From Tenacibaculum dicentrarchi (GTDB lineage Bacteria; Bacteroidota; Bacteroidia; Flavobacteriales; Flavobacteriaceae), in assembly GCF_964036635.1 (NCBI RefSeq), contig NZ_OZ038524.1, positions 411,001 to 475,000 of the forward strand: a stretch of DNA of 64,000 nt, written 5' to 3'. Under the pieces are notes generated by a model. The model was not told the origin of the DNA and did no database searches. It worked only from the letters and a program-made list of their open reading frames with translations. Below, in pieces: positions 57,105 through 64,000 of the stretch. Position 1 is the stretch's first letter; the number at the start of each line of letters is the position of its first letter. Made by a program: the position numbers and the translations under genes.

Positions 57105-57202
57105 TTTGAAGCAATTTCCCGCTTTCCGCACTCGCTTTTTTTATTTTTTCGAAAAGAAAAATAAAAAAGAGCTCAAACAAATGCTTCAATCGGGGCTAGG
57201 CA
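57105..57202 (+). repeat. R2 dispersed structured repeat, copy 3
   Basis: A 98-bp element with the long apex (CTTTTTTTATTTTTTCG / AAAAATAAAAAAG), starting TTGAAGCAATTTCCCGC and ending TGCTTCAATCGGGGCTAGGCA. It lies upstream of rsgA and before the small secreted gene. Spurious ORFs read across it on both strands. Confidence 0.85.
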
Positions 57203-57277
57203 TCTTATACAATTTGAATATTTTAAATTTAAAAAGATTATATTGTGCAATTATTAAAAAAAATAAAATAATTTTTT

Positions 57278-57736
57278 ATGAAAAAAGCATTATTACTAAT
57301 TGTATTTATTGCATTAGGTTTAACATCAGTAAACGCTCAAAAATTTGAGTACAAGGTTATTACAAGTGTAGAATCAACAATTCCTAATGGATTAGGTAGG
57401 TCAAGATTAATCTCATCTAATGAAGACAGAGATTATAAGAGTTTTACATCAACAAGGTCTAGTGAAAAAAAGAAAGACAAAAGAAATAAATCTAACCGTG
57501 CTGAGATTAGAGTAAAAAACTTCGATGAAACTAAATTATTAAACTTCTTTAATATAGGAGGAATTAGATTTCAGAATATTGTAGCAAACGATGCTGTAAT
57601 TAGCTCAAAAATAAATACCATGGTTGAAGAAGGATGGGATTTAGCTTTTGTAAATTCAGGAGTTGAGAGTTATGGAGGTAAAGGTGATAAAAATGGTATT
57701 TTTATTACAAGATATATTTTTAAAAGATTAAAATAA
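57278..57736 (+). CDS. Small secreted protein (DUF4177-like)
   Basis: A 152-residue protein with a signal peptide (MKKALLLIVFIALGLTSVNA) and a C-terminal region (about 90-150) with the EEGWDLAFVNSGV pattern seen in DUF4177-type small proteins. The middle (55-75) is Lys/Ser/Arg-rich and low complexity. It stands alone, with the R2 repeat upstream and a palindromic terminator downstream. Function is unknown; the family suggestion is weak. Confidence 0.6.
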   Translation: MKKALLLIVFIALGLTSVNAQKFEYKVITSVESTIPNGLGRSRLISSNEDRDYKSFTSTRSSEKKKDKRNKSNRAEIRVKNFDETKLLNFFNIGGIRFQNIVANDAVISSKINTMVEEGWDLAFVNSGVESYGGKGDKNGIFITRYIFKRLK

Positions 57737-57752
57737 TACCTTAATCTTTTAT

Positions 57753-57786
57753 AAAAAAAGGAGCTTCAATTGAAGCTCCTTTTTTT
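57753..57786. terminator. Bidirectional palindromic terminator
   Basis: An exact palindrome around AGGAGCTTCAATTGAAGCTCCT with A and T runs outside, between the convergent small secreted gene and the aroG fusion. Confidence 0.9.
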
Positions 57787-58868
57787 TATCCTTTAATAAT
57801 TTTTTCTTGATGATTAATAGATTCTTGGTGAATTGCTTTAAACATTTTTAAAACAAATTCTTCGCTTAATCCTTTGCTTTCACCTTCAAGAATCATGTTT
57901 CCAAGAATTTCATTCCAACGTCTAGACTGTAAAACAGCAACGTTCATATCTTTCTTTAAAGCACCAATTTTATCGGCAACTTTCATTCTTTTGCCCATCA
58001 TTTCTATTAGTTGTCCATCAACAATATTAATTTGAGCACGTAAATTATCTAAAGATTCTCTGTATTCAGAATCAGTTTCTGTTGCTTTTCTAATTTTTAA
58101 ATCAGTCATAATCTGCTTTAACTTAGTAGGAGTTACTTGTTGAGCAGCATCACTCCAAGCCTTTTCAGGGTCAAAATGAGTTTCAACCATTAAACCATCA
58201 AAGTTTAAATCTAAAGCAGTTTGACAAACATCAAAAATCATTTCTCTGTTTCCTGTAATATGTGAAGGGTCACAAATTAAAGGTAAATCAGGGAATCTAT
58301 TTTTAAACTCAATTGCAATTTGCCATTCAGGAACGTTTCTATATTTTGATTTTTCATAAGTTGAAAACCCTCTATGAATAGCTCCTAAGTTTTTAATATC
58401 TGCAGTGTATAATCTTTCAATTCCACCTAACCACAAAGCTAAATCTGGATTTATAGGGTTTTTTACCAATACAATTTTATCTGTACCATGTAAAGCGTCT
58501 GCTAATTCCTGCATAATAAACGGAGAGACTGCAGTTCTTGCACCAATCCATAATAAATCTATATCATGTTCTAAAGCTAATTTTACGTGGGCTGCATTGG
58601 CAACTTCAGTACAGGTTTTCATACCTGTTTCTTCTTTTACTTTTTGTAACCACTTTAAACCTAAAGAACCTACACCTTCAAAATTTCCAGGTCTAGTTCT
58701 TGGTTTCCAAATTCCTGCTCTAAAATAGTTTACATCAGAATCTTTTAATTCGTGTGCAATTTTTAAAACCTGCTCTTCGGTTTCTGCACTACAAGGCCCT
58801 GCTATTACTAGTGGATGTGCTAAATTCATATCATCCAACCATGTTCTTAATTCTTTTGTATTTTCCAT
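57786..58868 (-). CDS. Bifunctional DAHP synthase / chorismate mutase (type II)
   Basis: A 360-residue fusion. Residues 1-255: DAHP synthase of the KDO8PS-like type (PLVIAGPCSAETEEQ, FRAGIWKPRTRPGNFEG, DPSHITGNREM). Residues about 270-360: AroQ chorismate mutase (LRAQINIVDGQLIEMMGKRMKVADKIGALKK). It starts the shikimate pathway and also converts chorismate to prephenate. It is the fourth gene of the phe/tyr operon, 20 bases after tyrA, so its supply is tied to the leader attenuator upstream of pheA. Confidence 0.94.
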   Translation of the reverse strand: MENTKELRTWLDDMNLAHPLVIAGPCSAETEEQVLKIAHELKDSDVNYFRAGIWKPRTRPGNFEGVGSLGLKWLQKVKEETGMKTCTEVANAAHVKLALEHDIDLLWIGARTAVSPFIMQELADALHGTDKIVLVKNPINPDLALWLGGIERLYTADIKNLGAIHRGFSTYEKSKYRNVPEWQIAIEFKNRFPDLPLICDPSHITGNREMIFDVCQTALDLNFDGLMVETHFDPEKAWSDAAQQVTPTKLKQIMTDLKIRKATETDSEYRESLDNLRAQINIVDGQLIEMMGKRMKVADKIGALKKDMNVAVLQSRRWNEILGNMILEGESKGLSEEFVLKMFKAIHQESINHQEKIIKG

Positions 58869-58888
58869 TTTAATAATTATTATGGCCT

Positions 58889-59737
58889 TTATTTTATGCC
58901 GTTTAATATTTGTTTTATGTGATTTGTACTTTCCATTTCGTTATGGATTTCAGTAAAATCATCTTCTAGTATTAATTCTTTAAATTGTTGTAAATTATTG
59001 ATATACTCATCCAAAGTTTCTACAACATTGTCTTTATTTTGTTTAAAAATAGCTGTCCACATTGCTGGTGAACTTTTTGCTAAACGTACTGTTGAAGCAA
59101 AACCAGAACCTGCCATATCAAAAATATCACGTTCGTTTTTTTCTTTTTCGATAACAGTTTTTCCTAACATAAAAGAACTGATATGCGATAAATGAGATAC
59201 ATACGCAATGTGTTTATCGTGCGATTTTGCATCCATATAACGAATTCTCATTCCTAATTTTGAGAAAATATCTAAAGCTATTTCTTGTAATTTGAAAGCT
59301 GTTTTTTCTACTTCACAAATAATATTTGTTTTTTGTTTAAACAAATTCTCATGTGCTGCTGTTGGTCCTGAAAATTCAGTACCTGCAATAGGGTGTGTTG
59401 CTAAAAAATTTCTTCGCTTCGGATGATTTTTAATAGCTTCACAAATGTTTGCTTTTGTAGAACCTACATCTAAAACTAAACAATCATCAGCAATAATATC
59501 TAAAACTTTAGGTATTATTGCTATTTGAACATCAACAGGTATTGAAATAATTACAATACTTGCTTTTTCTAATTCGCTAAACGTTGATTTATGATGAATT
59601 ACGCCAATTTTTTTAGCTTCATCTAAATGATTTTCGCTGGCATCAATTCCATAAACAACAGCCTCAGGATATTCTCTTTGAATATCTAAAACCATGCTTC
59701 CACCAATTAAACCAACACCAATTACAAATACGTTCAT
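58889..59737 (-). CDS. tyrA: Prephenate dehydrogenase
   Basis: A 282-residue TyrA with a Rossmann motif VIGVGLIGGSMVLDI, the HPIAGTEFSGPTAA substrate loop and the SHLSHISSFML segment. It converts prephenate to 4-hydroxyphenylpyruvate for tyrosine. No ACT domain is visible. Third gene of the aromatic operon, 52 bases after the aminotransferase. Confidence 0.93.
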   Translation of the reverse strand: MNVFVIGVGLIGGSMVLDIQREYPEAVVYGIDASENHLDEAKKIGVIHHKSTFSELEKASIVIISIPVDVQIAIIPKVLDIIADDCLVLDVGSTKANICEAIKNHPKRRNFLATHPIAGTEFSGPTAAHENLFKQKTNIICEVEKTAFKLQEIALDIFSKLGMRIRYMDAKSHDKHIAYVSHLSHISSFMLGKTVIEKEKNERDIFDMAGSGFASTVRLAKSSPAMWTAIFKQNKDNVVETLDEYINNLQQFKELILEDDFTEIHNEMESTNHIKQILNGIK

Positions 59738-59789
59738 ATTATTATTTTACTGCATTTCTATTACAGAAATGATATTTTATTTTACCTAT

Positions 59790-60935
59790 TTAGGCAAATC
59801 TATTAATTGCTTCTTTAATTACTTCTTTTGTAATACATAATGAAAAACGAATATAACCTTCTCCTTGCGAACCAAAAACAGTTCCAGGAGTAATAAATAT
59901 ATCTTTTCCGTATAAAATTTCATCGGCAGTTTCTTCGGATGTTTTTCCTTCAGGGATTTTAGCCCAAACAAACAAACCTGTTGAGTTTTTATTATAAGTA
60001 CAGTTTAATTTATCAGCAAGTTTAAAAATTAAATTTCTACGCTCTTCATATATTTTATTCTGAGCGATAAACCATTCATCAGATAAATGTAAAGCTTCAA
60101 TAGCACCTTTTTGAATTCCGTAAAACATACCAGAATCCATATTACTTTTAACCTTTAATATTTGATTGATAAAGTTAGCATTACCCAAAACCATACCAAC
60201 ACGCCAGCCTGCCATGTTAAATGTTTTACTTAATGAATTTAATTCTAAAGCAATCTCTTTAGCACCATCCACTTGTAAAATACTGATAGGATTATCATTT
60301 AATATAAAACTATACGGATTATCATTAACAATTAATATTTGATGTTTTTTACCAAAAGCTACTAATTTTTCAAAAGTTTCTAAAGTTGCGTTTGTTCCCG
60401 TTGGCATATGCGGATAATTCACCCACATAATTTTTACGTTTTCTAAATCTAACTTTTCTAATTCTTCAAAGTTTGGTTGCCAGTTAGTTGTATCACTTAA
60501 GTTGTAAAAAAGTGGTGTTGCACCGACTAATTTAGTAACAGAAGTATAAGTCGGATAACCAGGGTTTGGAATTAATACTTTATCGCCTTCATTTAAAAAA
60601 GCCATAGAAATATGCATAATTCCTTCTTTACTACCCATTAAAGGTAATATTTCATTTTCAGGATTAGAGGCTACTCCAAATTTTTCATTATAGAACTTAG
60701 AAATTGCGTTTCTTAATTCAGGTAATCCTTGATAACTTTGATATTTATGAGCAGTTGCATCTCCAAAACTTTCTTGAATAGCATTAATTACATTAGTAGG
60801 AGGCAATAAATCAGGGCTACCAATTCCCATATTGATAATTGGTTTTCCTGCTGCTGCCAACTCTCTAACTTCTCTTAATTTTTTAGAGAAGTAGTATTCT
60901 TGTACGGTATCTAATCTTTTTGCTGGTTGAATCAT
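59790..60935 (-). CDS. Class I aminotransferase (probable aromatic aminotransferase)
   Basis: A 381-residue fold-type I PLP enzyme with the Lys-containing signature NSLSKTFNMAGWRVG, the PNPGYPTYTSV binding segment and a C-terminal Arg region (GSQGEGYIRFSLCI). Placed between pheA and tyrA with a 1-base overlap to pheA, it most likely makes phenylalanine and tyrosine from their keto acids. An aspartate or prephenate aminotransferase function cannot be excluded. Confidence 0.9.
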   Translation of the reverse strand: MIQPAKRLDTVQEYYFSKKLREVRELAAAGKPIINMGIGSPDLLPPTNVINAIQESFGDATAHKYQSYQGLPELRNAISKFYNEKFGVASNPENEILPLMGSKEGIMHISMAFLNEGDKVLIPNPGYPTYTSVTKLVGATPLFYNLSDTTNWQPNFEELEKLDLENVKIMWVNYPHMPTGTNATLETFEKLVAFGKKHQILIVNDNPYSFILNDNPISILQVDGAKEIALELNSLSKTFNMAGWRVGMVLGNANFINQILKVKSNMDSGMFYGIQKGAIEALHLSDEWFIAQNKIYEERRNLIFKLADKLNCTYNKNSTGLFVWAKIPEGKTSEETADEILYGKDIFITPGTVFGSQGEGYIRFSLCITKEVIKEAINRFA

Positions 60936-61762
60936 TATTTTCTTCCGTTTTTATATGCTCCTAATACTTTAAATTCTTCTGCCATTATTTTAATAATAGA
61001 AATTGCCTTTTCGTAATTTTTATATTCATTAAAGGTAACATCTACAAAAAACGAGTATTTCCAAGGAGCTTCAATTACTGGTAACGATTGTATTTTTGTT
61101 AAATTCATTTTGCAATCGCTTAATACATTTAAAAGAGTAGCTAAACTACCTCTTTTATGGTCTAGTACAAATTTCAAGGAAGCTTTATTTATCGTATCAA
61201 TTCCGTTACTAGATTCTTTAGTTTGTACAATAACAAATCGGGTTGAATTTTCTTTCATGGTTTGAATGTCATCTTCAATAACATTTAAACCAAAAATTTC
61301 CGCTGCAATTTTTGGTGCAATGGCAGCAACTCCTTTTAAGTTATTTTTAGCAATTCTTTTGGCTACTTCGGCAGTATCAACATCTTCTACTAATTTAATA
61401 TGTTTATGTTTTTTTAAAAACTCTTTACATTGTAGTAGTGCCATCGGATGCGAACATACTTCGGTAATATCTTCAATTTTTTGATTAGGAAGTGCCATTA
61501 AATGATGATGAATATTTAAATATTCTTCACCAATTATTTGTAAATTATTTTTATCAATTAAAGCATAATTAGGAATAATAGAGCCTGCAATAGTATTCTC
61601 TAACGCCATAATACCAACATCTGCTGTTTTATCAAGTAAGCTATCTACTAAAACATCAAAAGACATACATTCTTTTAATCCAATTGTAGTGCCATAAAAA
61701 TCACGAGCTACTTTATGATGGTTAGATCCTTCTGCTCCTTGAATTGCTATAATTTGTTTCAT
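60935..61762 (-). CDS. pheA: Prephenate dehydratase
   Basis: A 275-residue monofunctional prephenate dehydratase: periplasmic-binding-like catalytic domain (ENTIAGSIIPNYALI and the TRF motif in ENSTRFVIVQ), then an ACT domain (GSLATLLNVLSDCKMNLTKIQSLPV). The ESRP motif that binds phenylalanine in E. coli PheA reads QSLP, so feedback control may differ. First gene of the operon, behind a leader-peptide attenuator. The stop overlaps the aminotransferase start by one base. Confidence 0.93.
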   Translation of the reverse strand: MKQIIAIQGAEGSNHHKVARDFYGTTIGLKECMSFDVLVDSLLDKTADVGIMALENTIAGSIIPNYALIDKNNLQIIGEEYLNIHHHLMALPNQKIEDITEVCSHPMALLQCKEFLKKHKHIKLVEDVDTAEVAKRIAKNNLKGVAAIAPKIAAEIFGLNVIEDDIQTMKENSTRFVIVQTKESSNGIDTINKASLKFVLDHKRGSLATLLNVLSDCKMNLTKIQSLPVIEAPWKYSFFVDVTFNEYKNYEKAISIIKIMAEEFKVLGAYKNGRK

Positions 61763-61770
61763 TTTAAATC

Positions 61771-61800
61771 AAAAAAAAAGCCCCGATATATCGAGACTTT
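61771..61800 (-). terminator. Attenuator terminator in the pheA leader
   Basis: On the minus strand AAAGTCTCGATATATCGGGG continues with CTTT and a run of nine T. AAAGTCTCGAT pairs with ATCGGGGCTTT (with G-T pairs), a rho-independent terminator 9 bases before pheA. Its left arm AAAGTCTC can instead pair with GAGACTTT at 61834-61841, which abolishes the terminator. Confidence 0.85.
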
Positions 61801-61841
61801 ATAAGTTATATTTGTTAGTTAACAATACGATACAAAGTCTC
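61793..61841 (-). promoter_or_regulatory. Antiterminator of the aromatic operon leader
   Basis: GAGACTTT (61834-61841), which overlaps the leader stop codon, is an exact complement of AAAGTCTC (61793-61800). An inner stem around TTGTT / AACAA strengthens it. Formation is possible only if the ribosome stalls before the leader's end. Confidence 0.8.
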
Positions 61842-61902
61842 AGCCTTTATTAAAAAAATAAAAGTAAAAATAGAAACCTTGCCAGATGTTTTGTAACGTC
61901 AT
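61840..61902 (-). CDS. Aromatic leader peptide (attenuation)
   Basis: A 20-codon ORF reading ATG to TGA on the minus strand, 77 bases upstream of pheA: MTLQNIWQGFYFYFYFFNKG. It has five Phe, three Tyr and one Trp in residues 7-17. It follows a TAGATTTG promoter element by about 23 bases. The stop codon touches the antiterminator arm. The design matches pheL-type leaders: aromatic starvation stalls the ribosome in FYFYFYFF and lets pheA, aminotransferase, tyrA and aroG be transcribed. No Shine-Dalgarno is seen, as is usual in Bacteroidota. Confidence 0.85.
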   Translation of the reverse strand: MTLQNIWQGFYFYFYFFNKG

Positions 61903-61924
61903 TTTTGTATTTGTTGTACAAACA

Positions 61925-61932
61925 CAAATCTA
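61925..61932 (-). promoter_or_regulatory. Promoter -7 element of the aromatic operon
   Basis: TAGATTTG on the minus strand fits TAnnTTTG and lies 22 bases before the leader ATG. The -33 region shows only a T-rich tract. Confidence 0.6.
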
Positions 61933-62286
61933 AAGATTAATCTCAGATAAAAAAACTTGTTGCTGTATTTTTTTAAAAAAAAGGGAAATTTACTGAAATA
62001 ATAAATATATCTGTTAGTGCAAAGAGTATTTAATTGCTGTAAATCAATAGGTTGATTTTATTTAGATGATTAAACTCTATTTAAGCAAGTGTTTTACCCT
62101 AAATAAGAATAATAAAATACCTTAAAGTTTTATTTCAAACAAATAGACTTGTTTTGTTATTTTTTATAGAATAAATCTGAACAACATAAATAAAGAGGGG
62201 AGAAGCAGTAAAATAATTAGAAAATTTGACACCTATATATAATGACAAGAAAACCCCAAGAATATATATTAAAGGGATAATTTTCT

Positions 62287-62374
62287 AGAAGCAATTACCC
62301 GCTTTCCGCACTCGCTTTTTTTTGAAGAAAAATCAAAAAAAGAGCTCAAACAAAGCATCAATCGGGGCTAGGCA
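62287..62374 (+). repeat. R2 dispersed structured repeat, copy 4
   Basis: Short-apex copy like copy 1: GAAGCAATTACCCGC to ATCGGGGCTAGGCA. The right arm reads AAAGCATCAA rather than AAATGCTTCAA, so this copy is partly decayed. It lies in a gene-free stretch. Confidence 0.8.
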
Positions 62375-62453
62375 TTTGTACTTTTTTTAATAATTCGAGA
62401 ACTTAACTATAATTTAGGCAAAGTTTATACTATCATTTCGAGCAGTAAAACTT

Positions 62454-62486
62454 AAACCTCACAGGTTTTAAAAACCTGTGAGGTTT
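62454..62486. repeat. Perfect 33-base palindrome
   Basis: AAACCTCACAGGTTTT, one central A, then AAAACCTGTGAGGTTT: 16-base exact arms. No gene ends nearby. Confidence 0.8.
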
Positions 62487-62507
62487 GTTCTTGTTTGGAG
62501 CATTCAA

Positions 62508-62722
62508 AACGAAATTCCCATTAACGAACAACAATTGTCAGTTCTAATGATTTTCATCCTGTTTAGGTAATTCAAAACATCCTGCTAAATTTATTTCAGC
62601 ATCGCATCAAAATGAGAACCCCAGAAATCAACCTAAAAATCGGAAGCAAATTCCGATTAACGAAAATAAACTGTCAGTTCGAGTGATTTTTTTTCCTTCA
62701 AAAAAATAGTATCGAGAACTTT
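62508..62722 (+). repeat. Decayed tandem fragments of R1
   Basis: Two related stretches: 62508-62564 (ATTCCCATTAACGA ... TTGTCAGTTCTAATGATTTTCATCCTG) and 62642-62722 (ATTCCGATTAACGA ... CTGTCAGTTCGAGTGATTTT and then TATCGAGAACTTT). Both resemble the left arm of R1. The 61903-62960 stretch has no convincing gene apart from these repeats and the palindrome. Confidence 0.65.
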
Positions 62723-62969
62723 ATCAGTATTAAAATCAAAAAAACAAATAAAAATCTATTACTAAAATAGCAAAACAAAACATTCGAAGCTGTTTTTAAC
62801 CACTTTTAACAGGCCAAAAAACCATAATTTCAGATATTAATACGTGCTAATTTTAGCAGAATCCTACTTTTTAAAACTAATAGAACATAAAAGATAAAAA
62901 AACACACAAATCAATCTCCTAGTAATCAGCGATTAATAAAATACTTTTAAAATAAACAAATAAAACCCC

Positions 62970-62999
62970 TTGTCAGTCCAATAAAAGGACGTAGATTTG
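62970..62999 (+). promoter_or_regulatory. rRNA promoter P1
   Basis: A TTGT -33 element (62970-62973), 18-base spacer, then TAGATTTG (62992-62999) directly followed by CAACCGC. It fits the Bacteroidetes consensus and precedes the 16S gene by about 375 bases. Confidence 0.75.
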
Positions 63000-63101
63000 C
63001 AACCGCTAACAACAAAACGCAAGTTTAAAAGTTAACAACTGTTCCTTAAAATATCGTTAAGTATCATTTTAATAAAATGTAAAAAATAAGTTAAATTTTA
63101 C

Positions 63102-63133
63102 TTGTTTAAAACAAATAAAAGAATGTATATTTG
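63102..63133 (+). promoter_or_regulatory. rRNA promoter P2
   Basis: TTGT (63102-63105), 20-base spacer, then TATATTTG (63126-63133) followed by the same CAACCGC as P1. Two tandem strong promoters serve the rRNA operon. Confidence 0.75.
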
Positions 63134-63139
63134 CAACCG

Positions 63140-63375
63140 CTTTCATAAAGCGTAACGATTAAAGAAATTTGGAAATGACAATAGTATGTCAGTTAGTTCG
63201 ATTCTAACGTTTCTACAAAAAATGATAAGATTATTCTTATCTCTGGTTCTTTTAAAAAAGAACTAGGTTCATTGAAAATATTGAAATTGACAGCGTAAAT
63301 AAGAGTAGAATAACCACAACTTCTAAGGAAGTTAAATTCTTTTGAAACTTATTCATTAATATTATTTAAAATATA
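63140..63375 (+). other. rRNA leader region
   Basis: Transcribed leader between P2 and 16S. It includes TTCATTGAAAATATTGAAATTGACAGCG, a segment that I recall from flavobacterial rRNA leaders, and several hairpins such as GGTTCTTTTAAAAAAGAACT. It is probably used for antitermination and RNase III processing. Confidence 0.5.

Positions 63376-64000
<625 letters not shown>

Noticed and set aside
57025-57189. N-terminal extension of the rsgA frame (55 residues)
   Set aside because: It reads through the R2 repeat, has no family similarity, and the ATG at 57024 begins exactly at the conserved RsgA N-terminus.
57106-57348. Small ORF starting in the R2 repeat
   Set aside because: Its N-terminus is translated repeat sequence and the rest overlaps the start of the small secreted gene in another frame.
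62611-62688. Short ORF beginning MRTPEINLKIG
   Set aside because: About 25 codons, running into R1-derived sequence, with no recognisable promoter or regulatory context.

Overview
This window is AT-rich chromosomal DNA from a member of the Bacteroidota, almost certainly family Flavobacteriaceae. Support comes from the gliding genes gldB and gldC beside nadE, a secreted metalloprotease with a type IX secretion sorting tail, Bacteroidetes-type promoters (TAnnTTTG -7 boxes), TamL and DUF6089 outer-membrane proteins, and the start of a 16S rRNA gene at the right edge. The 16S looks Tenacibaculum/Polaribacter-like, but the genus is a guess.

Layout. 1-588 is the tail of a dsbD gene. 1000-17023 is a catabolic island: an S37 prolyl tripeptidyl peptidase lipoprotein; a pyrroline-2-carboxylate reductase and a trans-3-hydroxyproline dehydratase; a three-domain kinase/M23/aminotransferase fusion that resembles hydroxylysine kinase plus phosphohydroxylysine phospho-lyase; two M24 Xaa-Pro peptidases; and the full trans-4-hydroxyproline route (2-epimerase, FAD D-hydroxyproline dehydrogenase, pyrroline-4-hydroxy-2-carboxylate deaminase, 2-oxoglutarate semialdehyde dehydrogenase), with an AraC regulator at the end. 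Hydroxyproline and hydroxylysine are marks of collagen, so the island reads as a collagen-peptide utilisation system feeding 2-oxoglutarate and proline metabolism. 17078-25025 carries murI, two OmpH/Skp chaperones, bamA, uppS, a DUF6089 barrel, NAD kinase and a CBS protein. 25082-30546 carries pdxJ, a hydrolase, a YvlD-like membrane protein, tig, clpP and clpX. 30764-46980 carries an LRR protein, dnaG, nadE, gldB-gldC, a folK-deoxynucleoside kinase fusion, pnp, rpsO, accD, fbaA, tamL, an rRNA methyltransferase and a second deoxynucleoside kinase. 47169-57736 holds the large T9SS metalloprotease, lipB, YceI, tcdA, tatD, a DTW protein, dtd, rsgA and a small secreted protein.

57786-61762 is an aromatic amino-acid operon (pheA, aminotransferase, tyrA, aroG-chorismate mutase). 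In front of it is an unannotated 20-codon leader peptide (61840-61902) rich in Phe and Tyr codons, followed by mutually exclusive antiterminator and terminator hairpins: a classic ribosome-stalling attenuator.

The rest, about 61.9-63.4 kb, has no convincing gene. It holds repeat remnants, a perfect palindrome, tandem rRNA promoters and the rRNA leader. Two dispersed repeat families are scattered through the window: R1, a 288-bp MITE-like element (two full copies and fragments), and R2, a 90-97-bp structured element (four copies in two subfamilies).
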